In this document: positions 53,396 through 63,798 of the stretch, in pieces
Position numbering within the stretch: the first letter of the stretch is position 1
Layout of the letters: each line of letters begins with the position of its first letter
Assembly (NCBI RefSeq): GCF_033807575.1
Contig: NC_084711.1
Coordinates: forward strand, 1,860,001 to 1,924,000
From: Cydia pomonella
Lineage: Eukaryota; Arthropoda; Insecta; Lepidoptera; Tortricidae
DNA length: 64,000 nt
Direction of reading: 5' to 3'
Translations under genes and position numbers: made by a program
Notes under the pieces: generated by a model
What the model was told of the DNA's origin: nothing
What the model saw: the letters and a program-made list of their open reading frames with translations, nothing else
The model's database searches: none

Positions 53396-55002
53396 TTGAC
53401 GATCTTTTAGTGAAAACCTTTGTTTTATCCTTTTGTGTAAAATACTGTCTTTACCTTTAAGTAATTAATATAAATAATCTAATCTAATCTACCATGTCAG
53501 ATTTGTTCTAAAATGTTGTATTTATACTCAAACTTTTAAGTTTAAAACCATGTTCTCAATCGTGCCAAAAATCATCGATCTATTTCCAACAAAGCAAGCC
53601 AAACGAGACAGCACTTTATAACCAACTCCCACAGCGCTACCTGTCATATCCTCTCAAACAACCAATTCATAGCAAATTACATGTCCTATATGATATAAGG
53701 AGATTTAATTTCGAAGGGCAAGCATGTCGAAATGTAAAAGAAACCTTCAGAGGGCCCTTTCCATAATAACATTGGAGAGGTCCTAGTTATTCGGGCCCGG
53801 GAGCGGATATCCGGCGACTTTTATCGAAAGCCCCTTCCTGTGCAGGCTTCGCAAGTTTGTTGCCCAATTATATAAACTTTGTAAAGACACAAAGACAGGA
53901 ATGGAATTCTGTACACTCATTCAGTTTTGAAAAAAGCTTTTGTGATCTTTTTATTAACTTTTACAAACTGATCAGCGATTGATCCGACTGATGAGAAGTG
54001 ATTTATAAATAGGAAACATTAGTTTAGTCTATCGACTTGAATGGAATTATGTGTTTAGAACGAAATAACAATTAAGGCCACAGTGCGTTTGTATTCTTCT
54101 CTCACTCTCATTGGGCTAAGCGTGAGCGAGAGGGAAGTGCGTGCCCGGGAGCGCGGATATTGTGTTTTTAATTTCGATTTTTAGTACATTTAAAAAATAA
54201 TCGCTGAATTCCCTCAAACATAATATTGTTCATTTTATGATATATTTTTCATATATTTAGCTTTTGCATAACATTTATAATATTTTTTTAAAGTGCATAT
54301 TAGATCTATGTTCGTGATTTTTTTCTATCAAGCAAAAGTCTAAAACTCAGGATTCAAATCTTTAAAGACCCTAGAGAAAGGTCTCAAGATTCCTAATTAA
54401 ATTTATGGCAGCCGTATTGTGATCCAAAAAAGCGCTGCGACTTTTTCAAAACTTCGTTTTCTGAACCGAAAGGTGCAGTACACCTTAATTCAGAAAGACC
54501 TTGGAAATGTGACTTTGGTGGTGGTGCCTGGCTTTCTCTGCTAGTGAGAAATGTTTAGTGTAATTTTTGTAACTGTCTTGTATAGTAAAACTTGTAATTG
54601 GATATCCTCTATTAAATATCCTTATTATCCACGATGTGAGAGTTAAATGTGATACCGACACATATTATTTGGTCACGATAAATAAAGTGACGAACAATTT
54701 ATTTCGCCCGGTACCACCTGAGCTGATTTTGATAGAAGGTACGAAACATACTGTTCTACCTTAAAGTATTTAGTACCAAAGGGCGCCGTAAACCATTAAG
54801 ATATTGCATATACTTAAGAAAATTCGACTCATGCCGCCGTGGTCCGGTCCGTTCGGTAGGCTGAGTCGATGGGTATTTACGCGAATGCAAAGGACGCTGG
54901 TTTGAGGTTTAGCCCTTGGCATTGAAGGCTTGGTCACTTTTCTTTTCCTATATGACATCTATTTCATTTTATAATTTCTATAGCAGTGTATCTTTTTTTT
55001 TG
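53396..55002. other. low-copy stretch with a possible old SINE, no gene seen
   Basis: 54820-54940 in reverse (GTGACCAAGCCTTCAATGCC, then CTAAACCTCAAACC) has the look of a decayed tRNA-derived repeat, but I cannot place it. Otherwise unique AT-rich DNA. Confidence 0.35.
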
Positions 55003-55190
55003 TATTACGTCGGTGGCAAACAAGCATACGGCCCGCCCGATGGTAAGCAGTCTCCGTAGCCTATGTACGCCTGCAACTCCAGAGGAGTTACATGCGCGTT
55101 GCTAACCCTAAACCCGCCCCCCCACGTTGAGCTCGGCAACCTTACTCACCGGCAGGAACACAACACTATAAGTAGGGTAGGGTGTAGTAA
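55003..55190 (-). mobile_element. LINE-3'-end-like dispersed repeat, short copy
   Basis: In reverse it carries the terminal half of the family at 3708-4065: GGAGTTGCAGGCGTACATAG to GCCACCGACGTAATAC. It is very close to the 3.7-kb copy in sequence. Confidence 0.7.
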
Positions 55191-55526
55191 GGGTATCTAC
55201 TTGAAATAATAGAAATTATAATATTTTCAAAAAAATAGGTAAATTGACGGATAATTAAAAAAAAATGAATTCAAATAATGCTCATGTCTAAGGTGCTTAG
55301 ATAGTATTTGTCAGTGAAAACCGGCTAATGCTTAGTTTAGTATACTTTATTTTATAATAATAATTTACAGTTAGGTTTTTTATAATGTGTTTATATGTAT
55401 TTTGTATTGTTTTGTAATTGTTTTTATATTTTACTTTTATATTCATATTATAAATGACCTAATCTGAGATTAAAAATAAAGACATAATTTACAGTAAAAT
55501 TATTGTATTATCTATATGAATTTATA

Positions 55527-55763
55527 ATAATAATAATAATTCAGCCTATATACGTCCCACTGCTGGGCACAGGCCTCCTCTCACGCGCGAGAGGGCTCGG
55601 GCTATAGTCCCCACGCTAGCCCAATGCGGATTGGGGACTTCACATACACCTTTGAATTTCTTCGCAGATGTATGCAGGTTTCCTCACGATGTTTTCCTTC
55701 ACCGAAAAGCTAGTGGTAAATATCAAATGATATTTCGTACATAAGTTCCGAAAAACTCATTCA
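55527..55763 (-). mobile_element. SINE/RTE-type 3' portion with (ATT)n tail, minus orientation
   Basis: On the minus strand: GAGTTTTTCGGAACTTATGT, ATATCATTTGATATTTACCA, GAAAACATCGTGAGGAAACC, AAGTCCCCAATCCGCATTGG, GAGGCCTGTGCCCAGCAGTG, GGACGTATATAGGCTGAA, then an ATT run. I recognise this as a well-known lepidopteran SINE body fused to an RTE-like tail. The tRNA head is missing. Confidence 0.75.
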
Positions 55764-56756
55764 TTCTCAAATTTATAATAATATCGTCAAAAAATCCATG
55801 CAATCAATTATGTCATATCAACAATGACAATGAAAACAATACAAATTACATATACAAAATAAATTAACTTGACAATTGATAAGCGCAGCAGCGCATTTCA
55901 CTCTTTACTAGACTTAATTTACTCTCTGGGGTGTACACATTAAACACTATACTTTTTGTTTTAATGTCGAGAAGTTTTTTATTTTTAATTAATGTGTCCA
56001 GTGTTTTTGCGGTGTGTAATAATGCTCAGAGCGAATATTCTAGAAAGTTTTATATTAAGCTTTCCTTTTACCTGTATCCCTGTGGGCTACTGTCATTTTT
56101 CATTCGTCAGTTTTTTTAAAAACCATTATAGGTAAAACTTGTTCTGTGTTCAATATTTTGTACTCATTTAAAACATCTTGGTTTTTTTATTATACACAGT
56201 GTTTTTATTGAATTCTGTTAACTCCGGGATATGGGCAGGTACCTTTAAGGAAACTAAGTGGCATGGTTAATTTGAAAAACAATTTTTTTTTTTTATAAAA
56301 AGTAACTAAATGTTGCATATAGCGTTGTTGTAACACGGGCATTATATTTAATTTTTCCTACTCCTCTACTGTTATCTGTCATTTATGCATTCTTTAACAT
56401 ACATAAAAGGTTTCAAGAAAAGTCTATATTGTCTATTCCTCATAAAAGCTCTTGTGCTTTTAATCGCTATAACGTTACTGCGATTAATGGCTACCAACCT
56501 AACAAAACCAAAACGAATACAGTTTTAAACTAAGTGCATTGCTGCCAACTTACAAAATATTCATTTGGTTGCATAGTAAAAATAATTACTTCATAAGTCA
56601 GAAACACGCATGTGACACCCGTAATATAGCAACACCCATAGACTACGAAGACCGCTTAGAGTTGCTTGTTAGTCTCCGTAGGCTACGGTGGCCAAAATTG
56701 AAAAAAAAATATCCAAAAATTTAATTTAGCAAGTAGCAAGTACCAGGGCCTCACGA
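55764..56756. other. no gene or clear repeat seen
   Basis: AT-rich. A short imperfect palindrome, GACTACGAAGACCGC to GTCTCCGTAGGCTACGG, lies at about 56640-56690. Frames of about 60 codons are unsupported. Confidence 0.4.
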
Positions 56757-57010
56757 GTTACGAAGTGTCGCTGACCGGCCGGCCACGGCCCGGGGCGGGC
56801 TGGGCGCGTAATAAGGTATGCTCGCGCGTCTTGGCTATATACTTTTGCTGTGTTTACCTAAATTAAGATTTATTTTTGTTGACTCGTAGGAAAAATATTG
56901 TATGCAACGTTGTATAAGTAGGTCAAAAAATGCTCGTGGCGTATTCCTTTACAACTCACGCCACTCGCCTTTTTTGGCCCTTCTTATACAACTGTTGCAT
57001 AAAATACTAT
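56757..57010. mobile_element. palindromic repeat with GC-rich left part
   Basis: ATTGTATGCAACGTTGTATA and TTCTTATACAACTGTTGCAT form imperfect inverted arms. GCTCGTGGCGT / ACGCCACTCGC pair nearer the centre. Upstream, 56770-56830 is GC-rich (CGGCCGGCCACGGCCCGGGG). I recall this arm pair from other moth genomes. Confidence 0.55.
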
Positions 57011-57984
57011 AACCAAACAATTGAAAACTGCGACATATCAATGTCATTTCGAACATCGATCGTCCTAGATAGTACTTCCGTTTAGTAGCAAATGCATACA
57101 CTCGTACTAAACACTAATCAATATGCAAACAGGCCCTAAGGTAAGTTTATACGCTTGTAAGGGCCTTATAAGATAAAAATAAATCATTAATTATGTCCGA
57201 AATGGAGTTAATTAGAATACCGGTATAAATAAACTTTGTTATCTACTTCATTAAATTTTATCGCGTTTTGTTACTCTACACTTAGTAAAGTTATTAGTTT
57301 TAACACTCTCCGGACTTTTAAACCTCCACAGACTACTCGTATTGTAGTTAAAGCGCAAAGTACGAAATTCTTAATGAAAAGTGGGCAAGTTACTTCAAGT
57401 TTCAAACTCCGATTAGGAAGGCTTTAAGGTTTATTTTTGCGGAACAAGTACATACTCGTACAAATTTGTGCTTTCGTTTCACGTGCCGATACACTAGTTG
57501 TACTCGTAATATGCACAGATGATGAACTGTGACGCCCGTCTAGTTACCGCTATCTGCAATATCTGCAAAATTAGTTATATTTGACAGTTGACATATGTCA
57601 AACAAGTTGTATTCAATCATGGAATCACGAAATGCCATTTTTTAGCCAAGCCATGGTTGTCATCGCTTTTAGCTTATTATGGTGAAACAGTGTGAAAATA
57701 AAATCTTTTGCTTAATCCAGGCGCTAAAATCAATCAAATTAACGATTTTGAGTATAATATACTAAAATACACATAGGTAAGTGATTTTAATACCAACCCA
57801 GTTCTCTGTTCGACCGCTAGTTGGCCTGTTATTTTTGGAGGGAACTGAATTTTCTCAGCTAAATTAGAGGCACATGTGGCAGACAAAGTTCTGGCAGCAG
57901 TAAATTATGCAGGCATAATATTCAGATTTATTAAACTTCAAGCTGGCGGCGGTTTTCTGTAGCTTTATGAACGATACAAGTGGA
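57011..57984. other. no gene seen
   Basis: AT-rich; contains an isolated AAACAGGCCCTAA (about 57128-57140) like the right end of the MITE at 22952-23154. Confidence 0.4.
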
Positions 57985-58330
57985 AAGTTTGTTGTTGTTA
58001 TTGTTGGATCTAGGGCACCCGGAGGTGCGTAGGGCTTCCACGAGATCCTTTCACGCCTTTCTATCATGAACAACCGTCTTGGCCTCGTTCCAGCTCAGTC
58101 CTACGGCTCGCAGCTCGTTCTCAACGCTCCGTCTCCAGGTGTGTACGGGGCGTGAGCGGGCTCGCTTTCCGCCTTGAGGCCGTCACTCAAACGCGATACT
58201 GGTGCTGTTCGCAGCTCCTCTTCGAAGGGTATGTCCGATCCATCTACATTTCCGCAGCGCTTCTTGGGCGATCGGAGGTTGTCGGCACATACTCAACAAA
58301 TCCTCATCTCTTATCGTTTTTGACCAGAAT
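57985..58330 (-). pseudogene. RTE-type LINE ORF2 C-terminal remnant
   Basis: The minus strand reads, in one frame, KCRWIGHTLRRGA, then a TGA, GGKRARSRPVHTWRRSVE, LRAVGLSWNEAKTVV, a second TGA, and KDLVEAL. The order WIGHTLR / GxRxRxRP-TWRR / GxxWxEA / VxAL is the classic end of RTE-clade (endonuclease-RT) proteins. The end in AACAATAACAACA is a typical RTE short-repeat tail. Two nonsense codons and 5' truncation make it dead. Confidence 0.8.
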
Positions 58331-58424
58331 CAACAAGGGGGAGGAAAGTTTAACTGATGTTTAATAATCATTTCTCTTGAATGCAAAGTTGCACTTCTGT
58401 TAAACATTTCCATCTTCACCACTC

Positions 58425-58498
58425 AGATGGTTGACAATCCTTAACTGTGGGATGATCTGTCGCCTGCGGTAGTTCCGGACCGATACGACCTTAAAACC
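58425..58498 (+). pseudogene. older LINE fragment, left half (target of the full-length LINE)
   Basis: GATGGTTGACAATCC, CTGTGGGATGATCTGTCGCC and CGGACCGATACGACCTT match the ORF2 C-terminal fragments at 33345 and 52310. It breaks off exactly where the full-length LINE starts and resumes at 63799. Confidence 0.75.
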
Positions 58499-58940
58499 CT
58501 GGGGCAACCCTGGCTGTCAAAGAATCAGCAGCTGATTTTGCTAGGTCCCTTTTAATTATTCTATATTTAATTATATTTCATGTAATATTAAGCCATTTTG
58601 GTGTGAATTAAATAGTTTTAGTGTTAATTTTAATGTATACATAATAAGTGAAGTGCTTTAGTGACGTTTACAAGTGTCTTGTAATATCTTAAATTTGTAG
58701 CCGTTGTAGGTTATAAATTTAAATTTGTGTTCATCTCGGTATATTTTCTATGTTTTTATCGCTATTTATTACCAATTTTGTTTGTATTACAGCGTAGTAA
58801 ATCATTGTACAGAGTCAGAACACAGTGTAGGCATAGTGAAACGTCACTATTTCATGTAAGTACGCTCGTAATATCGCTTAGCTTGAGTAAGCAATTCCCT
58901 GGTTTGTTTTGGGTCTATCCTACTATAAAATACATTTATA
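58499..58940 (+). promoter_or_regulatory. 5' untranslated region of the LINE, presumed internal promoter
   Basis: 442 bases from the inferred 5' end to the ORF1 ATG. LINEs of this kind carry their promoter here. No TATA box is apparent near the start; short upstream frames are present and one runs past the ORF1 start in another frame. Confidence 0.55.
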
Positions 58941-60518
58941 ATGCTAACTCGCAGAGCAGCTGCAGCGGTTCGCCAGCAGGAGGCTGACAAACTCCAAATT
59001 ACCTTGCTGGAATTAAAAAAATCCAAGGAATTGTGTGCTCAATTGCTTAGTGAAAGAGAGGATAGTGAAAAGGAACTATTATTATCACTTAATAGTATAG
59101 AGAAGTTAAAGAAGGAACTATGTTCTTTAGAAAATGTTTACAATGATGTAAATTCAGAGCGGGCCCGGCTCCAGGAGACAGTTGACAAGTTTACTGAGTG
59201 TAGTGCAGCATATGAACAGGCCTTGACAGACATCAACTCATTAGAGAGAGCACTGCACGACGCCCACGAGCAAATCTACGAGCTACAGGAGGCCCAAAAT
59301 ATTGCTGCAGCGGCACACACTCAAAACTTATTCGAGGAACTGGTCCGGCCCGACTCACAGTTGGTTGCCGCTCCAATTGAAAACCCTGTTGTTAGTATAG
59401 ATTTAATCAATGAATCCACCACAAGACTAGTAAATTGCAGCGGAAACAAACTCAAAAAATATATTAAATTAAATAGAATGATTAAAAAAAACCAGAGATT
59501 ATCAAAAATTAATAAATTGTTTTTTAAGAAATTGAGATTTTGTAAAATTAATGTTAATTTAGTGGATAAGTTAGACTTGTATTCTGTTCAATTAGAACAT
59601 AGTAAACTACAGTATGAAACTGACACACAGATTTTAAAATCAAAAGTTCAGAGTTTGGAGGATTCTATACAATCCCTAGAAACAATAAATGAGAGTTCGA
59701 AAAAGGTGATTAATGAATATTCTTTAGCCATGGATGATTTAATATCCCAGATTAAGCACAATTCAGAGCGGTTTGAGTCGCTGACCAATGCCCAGTCATG
59801 TGCATGTAAGCAAGCGACTGGACATTTGTTGACCAGTGTACTCGATCCAAGCCTGTGTGACAGTTTACCACAACAGCAAATAAATGATAATAGCTCCTTC
59901 CACACTCCACAACAAAGCACACCTAAACCTAATATTATTATGTATTGTGATGAAATTGGGAGCAATATGAGCTCATTTTTAAACTATCACCTAAAGGGAC
60001 TTAGTACAATCAGCAATTGTCTGCCTCACAGTAGCTTTGAAAATATCTTAAAACAAATTTTAAATGACAGTAATATTAATTCTAAGACAACACTGCTAAT
60101 TCTTATGGGTAATAGGGGAAATGTGAACAAAAATAATTTACTTAAATACTTTGAACAGTTAAATTCACTTGCAGTGCATGAAATTATTATTTTCACATTC
60201 CCCTATTGTGAGCAAATGTCAGAGGCAGAAAATAACATTAGACATAAGTTGAATATATCTCTATATAATCTTTGTACATATAGTAGTAAGTTTATCATAA
60301 TTGACACTAACAAATTTGTTAGTAAATACCATATGCCTATGGTGTTTTTGACTAAAGGTAAGTGTTACCTTTCAAATTATTACAAGAGACAAATAGCTTT
60401 ATCGCTATCCTATTTACTTGACATTTCTGCCAAGAATTTGGCAGACAACTCTGCTCCTATTGAGCAGCCCAGTGTGAGCTTGGAATTGGTTCCAGTCATA
60501 ACCAATGATTTAAACTAG
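58941..60518 (+). CDS. LINE ORF1 protein: coiled coils plus decayed SGNH-like domain
   Basis: 525 codons from a true ATG to TAG. Residues about 8-125 and 210-280 are rich in Leu/Glu/Lys heptads (KSKELCAQLLSEREDSEKEL), predicting coiled coils and oligomerisation. The segment at about 160-205 is strongly basic (KKYIKLNRMIKKNQRLSKIN), suitable for RNA binding. Residues about 330-500 follow the layout of the SGNH/esterase domain found in CR1-type ORF1 proteins: a strand ending IIMYCDEIGSN, a LLILMGNRGN block, and a late YKRQIALSLS helix. The usual Ser, Asn and His residues of an active esterase are not where expected, so it is probably catalytically dead or misassigned. It presumably binds LINE RNA in the cytoplasmic particle. 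The last codons TTA AAC before TAG form part of a slippery heptamer. Confidence 0.8.
   Translation: MLTRRAAAAVRQQEADKLQITLLELKKSKELCAQLLSEREDSEKELLLSLNSIEKLKKELCSLENVYNDVNSERARLQETVDKFTECSAAYEQALTDINSLERALHDAHEQIYELQEAQNIAAAAHTQNLFEELVRPDSQLVAAPIENPVVSIDLINESTTRLVNCSGNKLKKYIKLNRMIKKNQRLSKINKLFFKKLRFCKINVNLVDKLDLYSVQLEHSKLQYETDTQILKSKVQSLEDSIQSLETINESSKKVINEYSLAMDDLISQIKHNSERFESLTNAQSCACKQATGHLLTSVLDPSLCDSLPQQQINDNSSFHTPQQSTPKPNIIMYCDEIGSNMSSFLNYHLKGLSTISNCLPHSSFENILKQILNDSNINSKTTLLILMGNRGNVNKNNLLKYFEQLNSLAVHEIIIFTFPYCEQMSEAENNIRHKLNISLYNLCTYSSKFIIIDTNKFVSKYHMPMVFLTKGKCYLSNYYKRQIALSLSYLLDISAKNLADNSAPIEQPSVSLELVPVITNDLN
60509..60515 (+). promoter_or_regulatory. candidate -1 frameshift heptamer T_TTA_AAC
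   Basis: In the ORF1 frame the codons are GAT TTA AAC TAG; the heptamer T TTA AAC has the X_XXY_YYZ form known to support -1 slippage. Slippage would bypass the TAG and enter the ORF2 frame, which is open from 60509. Nine bases downstream, AGACA (60525-60529) and TGTCT (60538-60542) can form a short stem, a weak candidate stimulator. The spacing and frame are exact; function is inferred. Confidence 0.65.
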
Positions 60519-63424
60519 CTGTTAAGACAAAAGATTCTGTCTCTGGCAATTTAGTTTTAAATAAATATAATGAAAAATACTGTAAACATGGAAAGTATAT
60601 CCACCTGGTGCATCAAAACATTCAATGTATTAGAGGAAAAGATTTACAGATTGAACTTTTTATGAACGATTTTTATGTTGATATTTTATGTATTACTGAA
60701 CATTGGTTAACAAATAATGAATTAATGCCTCAATTTAATAATCATCAGGTGGGAAGTTCGTTCACCAGAATTAGTTCCATACATGGTGGGTCGTTAATTA
60801 TATTAAATAGTCAGTTAAAATTTAAGGAACGTAAGGATATTGTATCCATGTCTGTTGAACGGACTATAGAACTAAGTGCAGTAGAATTGGAGCAATTTAT
60901 TGTTGTCTGTGTGTATAGGCCGCCATTAAGTAATTTTGAAATATTTGAAAGTGTAATGGATTCTGTGCTACTTAAAATATCATCTTCTAGTAAGAAATTA
61001 TTTATATGCGGCGACTTTAATGTAAATATTTTGGAAAATTCAACAATGTCTTGTAGATTGTTGAATCTATTCAAATCTGGTAATCTCAACCACATGTTTA
61101 TGGAGCCTACTAGAGTGACTGCTACTAGTGCAACCTGTATAGATAATATTTTCACTGATATTGTTCCTATTACTAAAAAAGTTATCAGTAATTTAGAATC
61201 AGACCACTTAGGTCAATTAATGGTATTTGAGACATTAAGGAAAAATACTTTGAGAAAACAAATAACTTTTGTACCAGTAACCTCGGACCGCGTAGAAAGA
61301 ATGAAGCAAAGTCTAGTTCAGGCGCTACCCTTTTTGTCTTCCGATATGGGTCCAAATAGTATGTATAATTCATTCTTTCACACTTTTATGGATCATTATA
61401 ATGCGATATTTACTTCAAAATCGGTCGTAGTTAGTGGTGCATCAGTTTTTAGTGAGTGGGCTACTGCGGACTTACATCAACGAAGACGTGCACTGTATGC
61501 CTTGTATGAGGAACGGCGGTTTAACACGAGTGATGAATTTAAAGAACATGTCAAGCAATATTCGAAAAAGTTTAAAATAGATTGTCATATAGCTAAGCGA
61601 AATTATCTAAGTCAAAGAATAAAAAATAGTCCCAACATTATTAAAGCAACCTGGAAAGTAATCAATGTGGAGACTGGTCGCTGGAAACACAGAGTGAATG
61701 ATTTTAAACTAAATATTGATAACAAAATTATAGATTCCAATTTAGAAGTAGCTACAGAATTTGAAAATTTTTTCACTGACGTACCAGTTTTCACAACTAA
61801 GGATTTAAATTCATCACCCTCATCCGCTGTTACTCTATTAAAAGATAACGCTCCAGAGTGTTGTGGAGATTTTCATTTTGAACGTGTTTGTACCTCCGAT
61901 GTAGTAAAGGCGTTTAATTCGGTTAATGTCAAAAAAACGAATGACCTCTGGGGAGTCTCTGTCCATGCTGTCAAATCCTTAGTAGAAATTATAGCGCCTG
62001 ACTTAGTAATTATATTTAACAACAGTGTTGATTGCGGCGAGTTTCCTGATTTAATGAAACATAGTAAAATAACTCCTTTATTTAAATCGGGTAGCAACTC
62101 TGACCCCACTAACTTTAGACCGATATCTGTGCTACCAACGTTCAGTAAGATTTTTGAAAAATTAATTCTTTCTCAATTAGTACGACATTTTAACGTCAAT
62201 AATTTAATGCATAATAAGCAGTTTGGTTTTACACGGGGTCGCTCGACAACCGATGCTGGTGTTGAGCTAATTAAGCATATCTTCGATGCCTGGGAGGAGT
62301 CACGAGATGCTATAGGTATCTTCTGTGATTTGTCTAAGGCCTTCGACTGCGTTTGTCATGAAACATTAATCAGGAAACTACACTATTATGGAGTTAGAGG
62401 AGCGGCACTGGATTTACTTAAGTCCTACTTAAATGGTAGAATACAAAGGGTCGATGTGAATGGACAGCGATCACCGGGGTCATTGGTCTCTATGGGTGTA
62501 CCACAGGGGTCAATATTGGGACCTTTCCTGTTCCTTATCTACATAAATGACTTGCCATTCCTTGTAAAGACCCACCATGATATAGTATTGTTTGCAGACG
62601 ACACTTCACTTATTTTCAAAGTCAAACGACAGCAACAAGCTTACAATGATGTAAACGATGCTATTTCTAAAGTAGTAAATTGGTTCAATGTTAATAATTT
62701 ATTGTTAAATGAGAATAAGACTAAATGTATTAAGTTTGTCACTAGTAATGTAAGGCATGTACAAACAAGTGTCATTGTGAAGGATGAGGAATTGGAACTA
62801 GTTGATAGTACAGTTTTTCTTGGTATAAGTTTAGATTCTAAACTCCAGTGGGGTCCCCATATTGCTACTCTTTCGAATAGACTGAGTTCTGCAGCTTTTG
62901 CAGTAAGCAAAATCCGTCAGTTAACTGATGTCAAAACAGCTCGATTAGTATATTTTAGTTACTTCCATAGCATTATGTCATATGGTATTTTACTGTGGGG
63001 TGGTGCTTCAGAGATAAATACCATTTTTGTTCTGCAGAAGAGGGCTATTCGAGCAATATATAAAATGAACCATAGAGACTCACTGAGATATAAATTTAAG
63101 GAAATTGACATCATGACAGTGCACTGTCAATACATTTATGAGAATATTCTGTATGTGCATAAAAATATTGCCGATTTTAAGAAAAATTGTGACATTCATA
63201 ATATTAATACTAGAAATAAACATAAGCTCGCCGTGCCCTTCACTCGGCTCCATAAAATTAAAAAATCATTCATGGGTAATTGTGTGAGATTTTATAATAA
63301 ACTTCCAAACCATATTACTGAGTTACCAATTAATAAATTTAAGAATCATGTAAAGCGTAAACTTATTTCTAAAGCTTATTATACCACACAAGACTACATG
63401 AATGATAAAACAACGTGGGATTAA
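60509..63424 (+). CDS. LINE ORF2: APE-type endonuclease and reverse transcriptase
   Basis: The frame is open from 60509; the next upstream codon (60506) is TGA. There is no ATG until 60662, which lies after the endonuclease motif HQNIQCIRGK at 60611, so an ATG start would lose the first catalytic strand. Counting residues from GTG 60608: endonuclease (about 1-230) with QNI (3-5), YRPP (103-106), GDFN (135-138) and SDH (198-200); a linker; then RT (about 480-720) with NFRPISVLPTFSKIFEKLI, FGFTRGRSTTDA, FCDLSKAFDCV, GVPQGSILGP and the catalytic FADD (662-665). The C-terminal part has YFHSIMSYGILLWGG and ends KAYYTTQDYMNDKTTWD. No RNase H or CCHC motif is evident. It nicks target DNA and reverse-transcribes the LINE RNA there. 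No stops or frameshifts inside. Probably produced by frameshift from ORF1; reinitiation or a non-AUG start are alternatives. Confidence 0.9.
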   Translation, partial: FKLAVKTKDSVSGNLVLNKYNEKYCKHGKYIHLVHQNIQCIRGKDLQIELFMNDFYVDILCITEHWLTNNELMPQFNNHQVGSSFTRISSIHGGSLIILNSQLKFKERKDIVSMSVERTIELSAVELEQFIVVCVYRPPLSNFEIFESVMDSVLLKISSSSKKLFICGDFNVNILENSTMSCRLLNLFKSGNLNHMFMEPTRVTATSATCIDNIFTDIVPITKKVISNLESDHLGQLMVFETLRKNTLRKQITFVPVTSDRVERMKQSLVQALPFLSSDMGPNSMYNSFFHTFMDHYNAIFTSKSVVVSGASVFSEWATADLHQRRRALYALYEERRFNTSDEFKEHVKQYSKKFKIDCHIAKRNYLSQRIKNSPNIIKATWKVINVETGRWKHRVNDFKLNIDNKIIDSNLEVATEFENFFTDVPVFTTKDLNSSPSSAVTLLKDNAPECCGDFHFERVCTSDVVKAFNSVNVKKTNDLWGVSVHAVKSLVEIIAPDLVIIFNNSVDCGEFPDLMKHSKITPLFKSGSNSDPTNFRPISVLPTFSKIFEKLILSQLVRHFNVNNLMHNKQFGFTRGRSTTDAGVELIKHIFDAWEESRDAIGIFCDLSKAFDCVCHETLIRKLHYYGVRGAALDLLKSYLNGRIQRVDVNGQRSPGSLVSMGVPQGSILGPFLFLIYINDLPFLVKTHHDIVLFADDTSLIFKVKRQQQAYNDVNDAISKVVNWFNVNNLLLNENKTKCIKFVTSNVRHVQTSVIVKDEELELVDSTVFLGISLDSKLQWGPHIATLSNRLSSAAFAVSKIRQLTDVKTARLVYFSYFHSIMSYGILLWGGASEINTIFVLQKRAIRAIYKMNHRDSLRYKFKEIDIMTVHCQYIYENILYVHKNIADFKKNCDIHNINTRNKHKLAVPFTRLHKIKKSFMGNCVRFYNKLPNHITELPINKFKNHVKRKLISKAYYTTQDYMNDKTTWD

Positions 63425-63795
63425 TTGTGATTCGAAATGATTAATTATTTATTATATTTGAATAATGATGATGAAATGGATATTCCAATGCATGTATTTC
63501 CTTTGTTGTTTTTATTATATTTGTTTGACATTTAGAATTTATTCTAGAAACAATCTAGACAAGTATTTTTTATACATTTTTTTTGTATGACTGTATTTTG
63601 TGAAAGTTTTAGTATTAAATTTGATCTATGAATTATATTCATTAGTATTATATATGGAATAATATTTACAACATCAATAAATTGCTCTGATAATTAGATT
63701 AAGATAATTATATGTAATACTGTCTTACTATTCATAAGTGCTTGTTGCTAGGCCTACATGAATAAAGTATATTTGAATTGAATTGAATTGAATTG
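63425..63795 (+). terminator. LINE 3' untranslated region, poly(A) signal and tandem-repeat tail
   Basis: AGGCCTACATG is followed by AATAAAG (63761-63767) and then TTGAATTGAATTGAATTGAA. Short tandem repeats in place of poly(A) are typical for CR1-like LINEs and probably help prime reverse transcription. Confidence 0.85.
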
Positions 63796-63798
63796 AAC

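Larger units (their letters stand above)
58499..63795 (+). mobile_element. full-length, apparently intact two-ORF LINE
   Basis: About 5297 bp: 5' untranslated region (58499-58940), ORF1 (58941-60518), ORF2 (open from 60509, stop 63422-63424), 3' untranslated region, AATAAA at 63761-63766 and a terminal TTGAA-type tandem repeat (63773-63795). AACC occurs on both sides (58495-58498 and 63796-63799) as a possible short target duplication. The insertion splits an older LINE fragment, which fixes both ends independently. RT and endonuclease motifs, an SGNH-like ORF1 and a short-repeat tail fit the CR1/Jockey-related group; the exact clade is not settled. Confidence 0.92.

Noticed and set aside
60662..63424. 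ORF2 starting at its first ATG (60662)
   Set aside because: This start would remove the HQNIQ motif that forms the first catalytic part of the endonuclease, so it is unlikely to be the functional N-terminus.
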